A stretch of DNA of 64,000 nt from Turnera subulata (Eukaryota; Streptophyta; Magnoliopsida; Malpighiales; Passifloraceae), in NCBI GenBank assembly GCA_028386065.3, contig JAKUCV010006774.1, forward strand, positions 1-64,000, in the 5' to 3' direction. The stretch's first letter is position 1, and the number at the start of each line of letters is the position of its first letter. The translations under genes were made by a program, and so were the position numbers. Below, in pieces: positions 12,218-23,279 of this stretch. The notes under the pieces were generated by a model. That model was not told the origin of the DNA, did no database searches, and was given only the letters and a program-made list of their open reading frames with translations.

Positions 12218-12960
12218 GAAAGTTACATGTGCTTTTTTTGGTTAGAATACTTAGTTGGGTACATTATAATCTATTGGAAAAGTAATAACAATTTGGAGGA
12301 CATGGAGGATAGAAGACTTAATTAGGTACAAATTGAACTTCAAGGTTCATTAAACAGTGCATATTTTGAGGATAAGTAACAGACTTTGAAAGATTATAAT
12401 CTATTATGGAAAAGTAGCAGAATTTGATAACAGTTTGGAGGTCATGGAGGAGAGAAGCTAATTTTTTTGTTTGGTTCGTCAAAGATTACAACAGGGGGTA
12501 GAGGATAATTTTTTGGTGTGGCTTTTCAAAGAATACAGTCTGATTTTCAGTACAGTATGAAAAAAAACAAAAAAAAAAAGGAGAAGGCAAAACGTGGGAA
12601 CAGAAAGGTCAAAACAAAATCATGGAGATCCAATTAGAATCAATAGTATCGGTTAATAAGGTGTGAATCAAATAATAAAATGGTTTTTGAAGAAAATTAG
12701 GGATGATTACCTCACGACGACGAAGCAAAAGATTGGAGGGAGTCTTAGGGTTTGGCGCCAGTTGGGTTGAGAAGAGGGGAAGAGACAAGATTTACGATAG
12801 CACTTTTTAAAATTATAAATTATTAATTTTTAAAATATAAATTGATTATTTTTTTTAAAGGCTGACATGTTATATAGACATTAAAAGAGTGATGTGGCAC
12901 TTGACACATGGGTTAGTAAGAGAAACTTAGTGAGAGACTCTTAGTATCCCTAGCATTATT
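12218..12960 (-). repeat. MULE-1 right terminal inverted repeat
   Basis: Reverse-complement partner of 7082-7845, slightly shorter (about 743 bp). The inner limit is set by 'ttacatgtgctttttttgg' near 12225, which pairs with the left TIR near 7820. The high similarity suggests a fairly recent element. Confidence 0.88.
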
Positions 12961-13215
12961 GTTAATGAATATATCCAAACAAGTTAAAGTTAAAATTTTT
13001 CCCTCCCCACCATTCACATCCCTTCCCTTCCCTTCCCATCTATTCCCCTCCCTTCCATTTCCCTCTATATATATCCAAACAAACCATTAAGGTCTAACTT
13101 ACTCACGCTTTAAACCTACCTAATAACTGTTGCTAACTTTAAGACTCAACTCAACTCAACTGTTATATTTTTTCAGTATCGTTTCTTTTTTTTTTTTTTT
13201 TTAAAAAAAGTGCAG
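12961..13215. repeat. Short spacer with CCCTT-rich repeat
   Basis: Between MULE-1 and the truncated GST copy. Positions 13001-13065 are a pyrimidine-rich run of cccttcc-type units, and 13182-13202 is a T-run. No coding sequence is seen, and in particular no GST exons 1-3. Confidence 0.6.
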
Positions 13216-14628
13216 GGATTACAAGATCAGATCCAGCTAGTGCCCATAAACCTTCAAAACAGGCCTGCTTGGTACGCAGTGAAAGTTTACCCTCCAAATA
13301 AGGTGGAGTGTGTGTGCTGCAAACTGATGTAATATTTTTCTTTAATTTGAGGAAAATTTGCACGCTTAATTTCTTTCCTTTGCTCTATACATATAATCTA
13401 CCTACGTATTTTGTTCATCCAGTATATATCTTGTTGGGTCTTTTTCAATTATATATAATTATATACATGCATCTTAGTTGTGAATTGTGATGTAGTCTTA
13501 GTTTGGTTTTCGATAGGTGCCTTCTCTGGAACACAATGGCAAAATTACAGGGGAGAGTCTTGATTTGATCAAATATTTGGATAACAATTTTGGAGAACCG
13601 TCTCTCCTCCCCATTGTAAGATGTGAAGAACACAGATTTATCGTGCCTCCTGGTTTAAAAAAGTTGGACTTTTTTTTTTTTTTTTTTTTTTTTGCTTAGG
13701 AATGGAAGGATGTTGCTAATGCCTTGTGAGTGATGCTGTAGGATCCTGCAAAACAGGAATTTGGCGAAGAGTTGCTTTCCTACAGTGATACATTCAACCG
13801 AACTTTGTATACATCATTTAAGGGAGACCCAGCTAAAGAAGCTGGTAATTTTTTTAATTTTTTTTATTTTTTAATGACTTTTGATATTCATTTTATTGGT
13901 CGGTTTCTGTATGTACAATTGCATTGACAATTAATTAACTGGATGAGCAACTTGGCATCAGCTCCTGCTTTCGATCACTTGGAAAATGCTCTTCATAAGT
14001 TTGACGATGGGCCGTTCTTCCTTGGTCAATTCAGTTTGGTAAGCTGTTGATTAACGAGCTACTGTTTACATATATGGTTTTCCTTATCACTGTTTTGTTT
14101 GTTGTGACATGTTGGAGAGAAATTATTGGTTCATTCTTTAGCTTGGAAAATGTGGTGTGCATATTAAAGAGAGATCATTTTTAATAATAAAAGAAAAAAG
14201 AAATGTTGTCTTTCATGTCCGATTACAGGTGGACATAGCCTATATCCCATTTTTTGAACGATTCCAGATCTTCTTATCGGAAGTGTTTGATTTTGATATC
14301 TCCGCCGGCAGGCCCAAACTTGCTGCTTGGATAGGGGTAAAGCGAAGTGTCTATTTCTTAGTCCACCAACTCGTTTTTTGTTTTTTTGGTTTGTGATGGT
14401 TCCTGTACTCAATCCACCATGTTCAGGAGGTGAACAAGATTGAGGCTTACAAGCACACCAAAAAGACTGACCCAAAGGAGCTGGTTGAACTTTTCAGGCA
14501 GCGTTTTATGGTGAGGCATCTGATCTGAACTTTATATGCAATTTTTTTAACAAAAATTCATAATAGGCTTGCAGAGGAAACTAATTAACTACTTGTGCTG
14601 TTTTTCCTTCCTTCCGCAGGCGAAGTGA
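13216..14628 (+). pseudogene. Lambda-class glutathione S-transferase, 5'-truncated copy
   Basis: A tandem partner of the complete gene at 15858. Exons matching its exons 4-10 are present with intact splice sites: 13216-13302, 13517-13615, 13742-13844, 13962-14038, 14229-14336, 14427-14510 and 14620-14628 (ending Ala-Lys-stop). Exons 1-3 are absent upstream, and those encode the N-terminus and the CPYAQR catalytic motif. The remaining frame has no stop. It differs at usually conserved places, such as the loop where the intact copy has WYGEKV and this one has WYAVKV, and a Glu to Gly change at the end of exon 8. Without the catalytic cysteine a lambda GST cannot do its thiol-transferase chemistry. 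Most likely a truncated duplicate; it could be transcribed or spliced to unseen exons. MULE-1 ends only about 255 bp upstream. Confidence 0.85.
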
Positions 14629-14832
14629 AAATTCCACCGGTTGCTTTACCTGTATGCTGAATTGGGTGTCTATATATTCTGCAATGTCAGAAGGATTGGG
14701 ACGGAGAACAATGTTAGAATAAATAATGCATCTTTTTTGTGTTTCTCCCGTATGCAAATATGAATGCCATAGCGTGCTATGCTTTGTCTCTTTACAAAAA
14801 AGGATGACCTGAGTACTGTATTTATGCTTCGT

Positions 14833-14867
<35 letters not shown>

Positions 14868-15289
14868 TTTGCTTTGTTTGCAGCCTGTTTCATTTGGGGG
14901 GCATGGTAATATCAATATGACATTGTCTATCATTTCTGAAGTATCCAATGCTAATAATGTTGTGGCTAAAATATGTATAAAGTCACATCCAAACAAAGCA
15001 CGTATATACTCCGAGGCACACTAGATATTTCCTTTCATTCTGTCTTTGTATATACCAGGCACCCATCCTTTCTGGAATAATGTCTGAGCATCTCCCTAAA
15101 AGAAACATAGAGTGGAGCTGGAAATTAACAATTTATTACCTTACCTAATACCTATTTAATTACATCCTTCAACTAATAATTACCTCTCAGGATATATATG
15201 GATATTAATACGAGTGCTGATGATAAACGAGGAGGGAGGGGGCTTTTCTGTATGATTGGCCTTATTGGCAGCAATGCAATGCAATTTGT
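14629..15289. other. Intergenic, with (TA)n microsatellite
   Basis: 3' flank of the truncated GST copy. A pure TA run lies at about 14838-14865. No ORF with a recognisable domain is seen. Confidence 0.6.
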
Positions 15290-15493
15290 GTTTTTGTCGG
15301 GATGAAAGCAATTTGGTGGCGGACTTGAGAGGAGGCTCTCCCAGTTCAGGGCCAGGGCAAATCTCTGGGCCCAACGGGCGTTTACAGTAGTATTTACAGA
15401 TTACTCACCTAGAGGGACGGTTGGTGGGGTTCGAACTCCCAACCTAATGGGAGTGCTTACTAAACTTCAACCAACTAAGCTAGCCAATCCGGC
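15290..15493 (-). mobile_element. tRNA-derived SINE
   Basis: Read on the minus strand from about 15493 it starts gccggattggctagctta with an A-box-like 'tggctagcttagttgg'. It then has a B-box 'gttcgaacccc' (about 15425-15435), a tRNA-unrelated body, and a 3' end cccgacaaaaa near 15293-15303. Box spacing fits an RNA polymerase III promoter. I see no clear target-site duplication. It lies about 360 bp upstream of the intact GST start. Confidence 0.6.
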
Positions 15494-15731
15494 TTTTGGA
15501 CTCTTCTACTGATTTTGTTTCACTCACAACAAAACCATCCTAAAATGAGCAGCCCAGAGTTGAGTATGAGGTTCGTGCAACTGCGACATTTCTACACGTC
15601 GCGCACACATTTCGCGTTTTCTAGTTAGTTAGTGCGATCATCTAACTCTAAGTAACCAGATCGTTCCATAAACAATCCAACCAATAGCTGCTTTACACAA
15701 CAACAACAACTCCACAATCCTCCTCCTCCCC

Positions 15732-15738
15732 TATATAA
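15732..15738 (+). promoter_or_regulatory. TATA box of the lambda GST gene
   Basis: TATATAA sits about 120 bp before the ATG at 15858. It follows a CT-rich stretch and precedes a plausible 5' UTR rich in CA and CT, a common plant layout. The transcription start would lie near 15765. Confidence 0.6.
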
Positions 15739-15857
15739 CCCCCCCAACTCCTAGTATTTGGACAAAAAAGCACCACTCTCCTCCATCCATCAAGGAGAAA
15801 AGAGTTTCTTGCAAACAAGCACACACTCCCACCACCCTCACCTCAATCAATTCAATC

Positions 15858-17758
15858 ATGGCTGCCGCTGCGTAAGAACTCACACACCACCTTCTTCACT
15901 TCTTCACTTTTTTTTTTAATTAATTTTTATATAATTTCCCATTACTTTAGTCCTACTAATTACTAATCTCACTAATTAATCTCCCATCTTTTGCTGACAA
16001 AAAAAAAAATCTCCCATCTTTTTCCCACTTTTGTTTTGTTCAAGTTTGGATAAGAGCGTGCCAGAGAAGCTCCCCCCTTCCTTGGAAGCCAATACCGAGC
16101 AACCTCCACTCTTCGATGGAACCACTAGGTTTTCAATTCCTCTTCTTCTTCTTTTTCTTTTTCCTTTTTAATAATTTTTTTTAATGATTCTTAATTAATT
16201 AATTAATCCGCTTAATCTTATTGTTTCGTATTTAACTGCCAAATGTAAAAAAAGGCTGTATACAAGCTACATCTGTCCATATGCTCAACGTGTGTGGATC
16301 ACCAGGAACTTCAAGGTTATACTTATATCCACTCACTCAACTCTTTAATCCTATATGTGTTTTTTTTTTCCCCCTTTTCTTTTAACTCTTAATTTCTCCA
16401 TTTTTGTAGCCAACCACTTTTGTTTTTCTTCTTCTTAATTATAGGGATTACAAGATCAGATTAAGCTTGTTCCAATAAACCTCCAGAATAGGCCTGCTTG
16501 GTATGGGGAGAAGGTTTACCCTCCAAATAAGGTAAAATGTAGCAGTAGATACCCTTTGTGATGATCCAATTGGATTTTTTTTTTCCTAAGCTTAGGCTTG
16601 ATCTCTTCTTGGCTTGTATATATATCTCTTAGTAATGAACTGGTTGGTTTTGGTAGGTGCCATCTCTGGAACACAATGGTAAAGTCATTGGGGAGAGTCT
16701 GGATTTGATTAAATACGTTGACAGCAACTTTGACGGGCCTTCGCTGCTCCCTGATGTACCTACCCGCCTTAACTCAGTCTTTGTGTCCCTGATCAGGTTA
16801 TTATCTTCTATTGTGTAGAATGAACTACCTAATGCTGCACTGTAGGATGCTGCAAAAAGGGAATTTGCTGAAGACTTATTGTCCTACACTGACAAATTCG
16901 GTCAAATTGTGATTGGATCCTTAAAGGGAGACCCAGCTAAAGATGCTGGTAATTCTGGTTTCTGTTGTTTTTTTTTTTTTTTTTCGTGGCTGATTCCAGT
17001 GTCTAAAGCCGGATCAACAATCTGACTGAAATAAGCAACTTGCATCAGCTCCTGCTTTTGATCACTTGGAGAATGCGCTTCGTAAATTTGAGGATGGGCC
17101 TTTCTTCCTTGGTCAATTCAGTTTGGTAATGTTGATTAGTATCTTATGTCAGTAGTTGTTTTTCTGACCACTGTAATTAGTTAATGGTTCATTTCCTTGT
17201 TTTCTTCACTTTGCCGTGCCGGTACTGATGGTGTCATCTCCATCATGCATTACAGGTGGACATAGCCTATATCCCATTTGTAGAAAGATTCCAGATCGTC
17301 TTATCAGAATTGTTTAAGTATGATGTCACTGCAGGCAGGCCAAAACTTGCTGCTTGGATTGAGGTGCGTATTTGAAATACCATTATTCTAACGAATTTCT
17401 GTATTCTTAGGCATATGATCAAGACTCATGATCATGGATTGGTGCTAATCAAATACTCCTTCCTGATGATGATTTTAAAAGTGTATGCGGTTCTTGTTGT
17501 ACGAGTTCTGTTCTCTTGGTTTGTAATATTTCTTCTTCCTCCACACACCACCCCCCCCGCGCTCAGGAGTTGAACAAGATTGAGGCTTACAAGCAGACAA
17601 AAGCCAACCCAAAAGATGTAGTTGAATTGTACAAGCGGCGATTTTTGGTGGGTCATCGCTGTTCTTCTATAATCTATTTTTTTGATAGTCCTTAAATTCG
17701 TGGGACTTGTGCAGAAAGTAACTAATCTCTTGCCCTTTTTCCTTTTCAGGCCGAGTGA
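15858..17758 (+). CDS. GSTL: Lambda-class glutathione S-transferase, complete gene
   Basis: Lambda GSTs are cytosolic or plastid thiol transferases that use glutathione to reduce disulfides and S-glutathionylated flavonoids. Ten coding exons join cleanly: 15858-15871, 16045-16128, 16255-16315, 16445-16531, 16657-16755, 16846-16948, 17049-17125, 17256-17363, 17567-17647 and 17750-17758. The sum is 723 nt (240 aa plus stop), normal for the family. All introns are GT-AG. The thioredoxin-like N-domain carries the active-site CPYAQR (residues about 42-47, Cys catalytic) and the glutathione-binding VPSLEHNGK and GESLDLIKY (about 85-105). The C-terminal helical domain has FDHLENAL, FFLGQFSLVDIAY and RPKLAAWIEE. 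The start is the first ATG after the TATA box and gives the short MAAAA leader, with no clear plastid transit peptide. A SINE lies upstream and a micro-insertion lies in intron 1. Confidence 0.95.
15978..16022 (+). mobile_element. Micro-insertion in GST intron 1
   Basis: The 15-mer aatctcccatctttt occurs at 15978-15992 and 16008-16022. It flanks gctgac plus an A-run (15993-16007). The insert sense end, GAC then As, is like the 3' end of the SINE at 15290-15303. It is intronic and close to the exon 2 acceptor (16044) but leaves it intact. Confidence 0.65.
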
Positions 17759-18053
17759 ATATATACTGCACCAGCTACTGGTCCCGTATGCCGAATATAT
17801 GTGGCTTAGTGATCCTTACGGAATGGCTAATGTATGAATAAAAATGTGCTGTTCTGGTGTATTTTCAGTGTGCAAACTTGCATGTCATGGTATGATTTGC
17901 TTTTGTGTTTCTATTCCCACAGAATGGATGAATAATCGTTATAAATTAAAAAGTTTAAGGCACTCTATTTATGACAATGCTTCTCCTGTTTCATTGCTGC
18001 CTCTGCATTATAGCCTGTTCGGAACCGGGGCAACACTCAAATTGTGAACCTTT

Positions 18054-18094
18054 AACTTAGGACTGCTCTCGTCAAAAAAAAACTTAGGACTGCT
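18054..18094 (+). mobile_element. Micro-insertion, 14-bp direct repeats
   Basis: aacttaggactgct is present at 18054-18067 and 18081-18094 around a 13-bp insert, ctcgtc plus an A-run. Same architecture as the insertions at 15978 and 10208. Confidence 0.65.
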
Positions 18095-18657
18095 AATTCA
18101 TGAATTCGTAACGGATCCTTTTGTTTGGACCATGACAAGTCGTAGGAACCCTTGATAACTGATATCTTGTTTCACCATTGCGTCTCCTGCGAGAATGTTA
18201 GCTCTTTTCTCCGGTCAAATTAGATGTATTGGTGGCCACATTGCCCGTATTCCCTTTGCACGAGGCCAATAGGAAGTTACATGACAAATGTTTTCCAAGA
18301 ATGGATTGGGGTAGAAAAGATAAAAGAATCTTATGTGTTTTCGACAAAAAAGAAAAAAAGCCATAAGATCAAGCTTCTACGTAAATCATAGTCACAAGCC
18401 GAGTCTTTTCTTGAAGAAAGCCAAGTGAATTAGTGATTAGTTTTTTTTTGGTTTTTATTGGGTCTCAAGAGCTTTTTTATCCCAATCGTGCGTCATCTGG
18501 TTATGGTGGGAGACTGGGATTATCTACATACAAGAAGACTCAATTCCAAAACCTCAAAACCAAATTGTTTTTCACTTGGACCAACGCCACATTGATTGAA
18601 TTAATAATTAGTGATTAGTGATTGAATCCTCCAAAATAACAGTGCTTAGTTTTTTCT

Positions 18658-18802
18658 CTTCTTTGGATGCATGAAGATATTAAAATGTTTCGTGTGCCGG
18701 TGATGGATCTCCCATAGAGTAGTTCTTCTTTGGATGCATGATGATATTCAAATGTTTCATATGCACACCAGCACAAGCTGATGGGTCTCCCATATAGTAG
18801 CT
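18658..18802 (+). repeat. Imperfect tandem duplication, about 70 bp units
   Basis: 'cttctttggatgcatgaag' near 18658 and 'cttctttggatgcatgatg' near 18725 begin two similar units, each ending in a 'tctcccata..gtag' phrase. Offset is 67 bp; the second unit has extra bases. Confidence 0.6.
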
Positions 18803-18919
18803 GGGGTGACTACAATGGATTTTTTTTGGCTTTTTAACTAAATCCATGTCATGTGTCGTGTGTTATGTATGTTTTGAAATTTGGATTATAATGGAATTTA
18901 ATTATGATTATTTTTGGAA

Positions 18920-18968
18920 GTATACAATTCTTTCTCTTTTTTTCTTGGTCATGGATGTATACAATTCT
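18920..18968 (-). mobile_element. Micro-insertion, 12-bp direct repeats
   Basis: gtatacaattct occurs at 18920-18931 and 18957-18968 around a 25-bp insert, which on the minus strand ends in an A-rich stretch. Weaker than the other cases because the tail is interrupted by G. Confidence 0.5.
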
Positions 18969-19165
18969 AAAATAATTCTGATGGATTTATATTATTTGAG
19001 TTGTATACTAATCATAACTGTATGGTATGGTAAAGCCTAAAGGCAATGGAGTCGTTACATCATTTGTCCACCCAAACACTATTTCTTCTGAAAAAGGACA
19101 ACATCTAGTTATACATGGTAAGTGATTCATCGCACTTTAGATAATTAGACGTTATATTAATATTA

Positions 19166-19403
19166 AGGGTTTTTCTATCCGGGGCACAAGATAAGTCACT
19201 AAATAAGGAAATGAATTCGTATTATTTTTTAGTGATTAAAATAACCCTACCATAAATAATGATTATGTTGTGTAATTAATTCATTATATAACAATGAAAG
19301 GTTATTTCAGTCACTTGGAGAATGATATTTATTAATTGTGAGAATTTATTTCCTTATTTAGTGATTTATCATGTGCCCCTAGAGCACAAGATAGAAAAAC
19401 CCT
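19166..19403. mobile_element. MITE, 238 bp
   Basis: Ends are inverted repeats: agggtttttctat at the left and atagaaaaaccct at the right. Homology extends inward over about 50 bp ('cactaaataaggaaat' on both arms). The flanks carry aatatta at 19159-19165 and 19404-19410, a likely 7-bp target-site duplication. There is no coding capacity. The superfamily is uncertain. Confidence 0.7.
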
Positions 19404-19604
19404 AATATTAATTTGCCCACTTATTATTGAGAAGATGTATAGGTGAAAAAAGAAAAGAAAATCTTATAGTATCCTTATGTCAAATATAAATACATGGCAA
19501 TAATCGATAAGATAACCTGGTATATAAAAAAACTAATTATAGTAATTACATTTGCGGTGCGTCTTTCACACAAACATTTAAACATCAAATTTTTTAAAAA
19601 TTTA

Positions 19605-19740
19605 TGTTGGTAGATCAACGATTTGAGAATTTTTGTGATGGTTTTATTAGCTTCGAAGGCAACCATAGCTTTATGCATGGGTACATAATATATAAAAGAA
19701 AATAAGATCTAGAACTAATTACAATTAATTATAAGATATA
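19605..19740 (-). repeat. 3' LTR fragment of old copia element (copia-1)
   Basis: Positions 19612-19725 match 45331-45450 in the same orientation (shared phrases 'gaatttttgtgatggttt', 'gctttat.catgg.tacata', 'actaattacaattaa'). It begins tgttgg and lies at the 3' side of the copia-1 body, as a minus-strand 3' LTR should. Confidence 0.45.
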
Positions 19741-20589
19741 AACGAAAATGGTTCATAATGTTTCTTTGGGATATTTATTATGTCTATGTGGATATCTAGC
19801 ATGAGATTCATCAGGAGTAGGGTCGGAAGTTACCTCTTGGGAGACATCTTGGGAAGATCCAATGATCGGCGATACAGACGGGTTTAACTCTATACTTTCT
19901 TCGATCTCACCTTGTAACACATCTGGTTTAAGATTTTGGTTGATATCGAGGTTCTCTCCACCTGAATATGACTGGTAATGCCATACTTGTACTTCTTCTG
20001 GTGTCACATCTGATGAAACATTCGGACTAGAAGGTACTGGATTAGGCACAATTAGGACTAAAAGTGTTAAATCTGACAACACATTTGACACTCATGGTGG
20101 AAACACATTTGGCACTAATAGTGACATATCAGATGATGTAGTATCATCGTCTTCCTCAAAGCTCTCCCTCTGAAGAGGATGATCTCCTGATTTTGGCTGA
20201 TAGAAAGGCTTTAAATCATGAAATGAAACATCAAGAGTGATATATAGTTTTCTTGTATAAAGGTCATAGTATAGGTAACCCTTTTGGGTTTTAGAATAGT
20301 CAACAAAGACACATTTTCTTGCACATAGATCAAGTTTAGTTCGAAATGTTTTAGGAATATGGACATAGGCCGTGCAACTAAAGATGTTTGGTTCAATATT
20401 GGGTATATGAGGAATGATAAGTAAAGATTTGCAGTTTTTGTAAAGGGTTTGGAAGTTTATTACCCGGGATGGAGTTCTCTTTATGATGTACTGATGCAAA
20501 CTACCTAGGTAAGGATGAAGACAAAGATGCAACTCAACAAGACGAGCTTGAGGCTTGAAGAATGGTGTATGACATGGGAGCAATGGTGA

Positions 20590-21585
20590 TTCGAGGAATG
20601 ATGCTCACCAAGGCAACCATAGAGGAAGCAATGGCGACAAGCATGGATATGGCAAGCTCACTTTCCGAATCATGTCAAAGATTCATTCTCATAAGAAATT
20701 CAAGAAGAGATGGAGATCAAGCTTGGAGAGGAGCTTTAGGAGTGTCCAACTTATTTGAATCACATGGGGGGCTTAGTCAACATAGGCTACACTAGGCCTA
20801 GTCGACATATCTGTATTATATTATTTTATTAAGTCGGCAAGGTATTGTTCTATTTATTAATTAGGCCGATTTGGGTGTTGTTTTATTTAATTATTATATT
20901 GGACTTTAATTAGTTTTAGTTGGGTTTATTTTAGCCTAGTCAATTAGAGAATTGGAATTGTAAATTCATTCCACTTAGGAGCTAAGGTTACTATTCACGT
21001 GATACTGTTCTCGCGTTACTGTTTGCTCGAATAGTAAACGCGAGTCTTTTTATTTTATTTTTATTTATTATTTTGGCCTAATCTATTATGTCATTAGATT
21101 TATAAATCCAGTCCAATTAGGTTTAGGTTAAGGATGTGGCCGACCTACAGCTAGTATAAATAGGGACTCTTTATGTTATTTTTAGACAACAACATTATTG
21201 ATGAATAAAATTTGAGAGGTTTTCTTAAAAAAATATCTGGCACCTTCTTGGTGTGATTGGAAGATTGATTCTTCTTGTTTATTTTAGGGAATAAGATTAC
21301 TTATCAGGTAGCAATTATCTGTGGTGTTTTCAAGGTTCCTTGTGCTTTCTATTCCCTTTGTTGCTTGACCTGGATGCGTTGTGAGGTGGAGGGATACTGC
21401 ACTAAATCCTTGGTTGATTTGATTCTTGATTTTGGGATGATTGATTGAAACAGAGGTGCTCCTAGTTTTGTATAGTGGTGGTGCCGTATCATCTTTGGTC
21501 CAATAAAATCGAGGCATGTTCACGCTAAAAGTTGAGCATCCACTACCTCTAGTAATTGGCGGTTTCTCTTCTTAGCTACCATTTT
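20590..21585 (+). mobile_element. LTR-like insertion inside copia-1
   Basis: This stretch separates two integrase pieces of copia-1. It contains a promoter-like tataaatag at about 21157-21165, a possible polyadenylation region 'gatgaataaaattt' (about 21200), and no coding domain. It resembles a solo LTR or short non-autonomous LTR element. A clear target duplication was not found, though 'gtgtatga' occurs at both edges (20563 and 21592), which may be homologous copia sequence. Confidence 0.4.
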
Positions 21586-22882
21586 TCAGTGGTGTATGAG
21601 GACAAGAGATTTGGCAATGGAAGCCATATTGCTTAAATAAATTCTTAAGTGCAGATTCAAGAAATTCAGTACCATTATCGGACTGTAACACACGGATTTG
21701 TTTTTGGCATTAATGTACTGACCACGTTGAAGAAATCTTTGAAGATAGGGAATGTATCACTTTTCTTTTTTAGCAGAAAAACCAAATCATGCGGTTACAT
21801 TCATCAGTAAAGGTAACGAAGTGTCTGGCTTTGGAAAGAGAAGGAATTTTTGCTGGTCCCATATGTCAGTGCGTATGATTGCAAAGGGTTTATTACTTTT
21901 GTTAGGGCTGGGTAAATACGAGGTTCGATGACTCTTTGCTAACTCATAATACTGCATTGAAACTCTGACTCACTCATCTCTGTAAATAATTGAGGTCATA
22001 ACCTTTTGAGATAGCTGAAGGAGAGATGCCCCAATTAAAGATGCCATTTTTTTCTCTTCTATGTTCCTTGCTACTAACCGAGTTTGCTTGACCGGTCTTT
22101 ATCTCTTTGTTGAGATTCAAATAGTAGAGATTACCTCGTCTAACACCATGATCAAGAATCTTCCATGATTGAGTATCCTGAAAAAACACATGTAAGCCCA
22201 GAAGTTACAATGAAGCTAATCTAGAGGTGATTTGACTAACATATAAAAGGTTATCCTCAAGAGATAGAACAAGTAAAGCAGTATTGAAAGTAAGCTCATC
22301 AGTCAAGAAGATAGTGCCTTCACCTACTTCAGTAGAAGGATCCCCATTGGTTGTGGATATAAATGAATAAGAAGACGGACAAATTGTTTTAAACATATTG
22401 AGGTCTCTGGTCATGTGATCGGTAGCACCCGTATCAATTATCCAAATATTATTCAAAGCAATGGCAGAAAATACATATACTTGCTTGTTACTACTTGATT
22501 GGCTGATATATGTAGTTGGTGGTGGGACGTCAATGCATTCTGGTTCTTGACTCTTACCTTTATAATGGCCATGTATTTCTGTAGAATATTGATGCTCTGA
22601 CATATTTGGTTTCAAAGATGTCCGTAAGGACTAATTCTTCTATGATATGGAGACGATATTGTTTGAGACTTGATTTGAGCCTCCCATTGGTTTTGAGTTG
22701 TCTTGTTGAACAACTAATGGGTGGGTGTGGTTGCCTTGGGCCTTTTGAACGAGACCCCCCACATTATTTCAAGGATTGTTCTTGATTTTTTGTGTCTTTT
22801 GGAGTTCTAGGTTGGTAGATACTATATGTACCAAACCAGGGTTCATAAAACAAAGAAGAACAAAGAAAGGTTGATCAACCTA

Positions 22883-22893
22883 CTCCGCTACCA
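22883..22893 (-). promoter_or_regulatory. Copia-1 primer-binding site
   Basis: Minus-strand TGGTAGCGGAG directly follows the LTR end (...CGACA). It resembles the copia PBS TGGTATCAGAGC (initiator tRNA-Met) but differs in the middle three bases. The same core is seen in copia-2 and in the caulimovirid. Confidence 0.5.
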
Positions 22894-22943
22894 TGTCGAA
22901 CAAAAGATCAACCTACCATGTCGAATAGAGGACTAATGCCTTT

Positions 22944-23085
22944 TTTGATACTTGTGTTGCTCTTGATTCTCACAATTCATACCGGTGTTTCAATTTGATC
23001 ACATTTAATCCCTCAATTAAACTCGATTTGCCCAATTTGGTTATTTTGACCGTTTTACCCCAGAAATCGATGAAGTGTCAGTTTT
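22944..23085 (+). repeat. Left inverted repeat of a 22-kb block
   Basis: From 'atgcctttttt' through 'ttttaccccagaaatc' to 'cagttttttcacc' it matches the reverse complement of 45190-45322 at roughly 85% by eye. The text pattern is typical of TIRs of plant Mutator-like or related elements. Caulimovirid sequence begins about 30 bp inward. Confidence 0.6.
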
Positions 23086-23117
23086 TTCACCGACATGTCA
23101 TCAATGTAGGTCCCACT

Positions 23118-23279
23118 GGCCTACCCATCTGCACAAAGGGAGACTATTGCTGCTTATGTGGTAGTTCATCGACCATATGTTCAGCATAACCCCTCCATTG
23201 CTCCTCGACCAGTTGTTCACATATGGAAGACCATTGAAGGAACTATTGCTGATGTACCCCGCCTAGCCAGTGAGGCTAG
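23118..23279 (+). pseudogene. Caulimovirid ORF2 fragment, plus strand (left of copia-2)
   Basis: Matches the reverse complement of about 43294-43442, so it is the middle of the small downstream ORF in inverted orientation. The left break is in 'acccatctgcacaaagg'. It continues after copia-2 at 31806. The last five bases gctag (23275-23279) are the copia-2 target-site duplication. Confidence 0.8.

Larger units (their letters stand above)
7082..12960 (-). mobile_element. Mutator-like element (MULE) with long TIRs and FAR1-type transposase
   Basis: The element is bounded by inverted repeats of about 750 bp (7082-7845 and 12218-12960). Both outer ends begin with the same 20 bases, aataatgctagggatactaa. 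It carries one transposase gene on the minus strand near the right TIR. The gene-free left arm (7846-9447) has only small insertions, and 11754-12217 is AT-rich spacer upstream of the transposase start with no ORF. I could not find a clear 9-11 bp target-site duplication. The transposase is broken by two frameshifts, so the copy is non-autonomous now. Confidence 0.85.
17759..19165. other. Intergenic downstream of GST, no gene seen
   Basis: AT-rich 3' flank. Short ORFs of 60-67 aa have no domain. It contains two micro-insertions (18054-18094, 18920-18968) and one small tandem duplication (18658-18802). Confidence 0.6.
19753..22893 (-). pseudogene. Copia-1: decayed Ty1-copia gag-pol relic
   Basis: On the minus strand, in order: protease region with IIDTGATDH (22205-22615), a GAG-pre-integrase remnant with RRGNLYYLNL (21974-22189), and pieces of the integrase core including a CPHTP box near 21600. 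The integrase C-terminal region follows (20092-20583; CTAYVHIPK, KCVFVDYSKTQKGY), then a pre-RT linker (19753-20091). RT and RNase H are missing, so the body is deleted right before them. Many frameshifts and stops are present. About 1 kb of other DNA (20590-21585) interrupts the integrase at a HTP-type motif. A primer-binding site lies at 22883-22893. Confidence 0.8.

Noticed and set aside
15410..15493. Possible tRNA gene (A and B boxes)
   Set aside because: The cloverleaf does not close and the sequence continues into a SINE body with an A-rich tail, so it is a tRNA-derived SINE.
18310..18360. A-rich 'cgacaaaaaagaaaaaaag' as a further micro-insertion
   Set aside because: No flanking direct repeat could be found.
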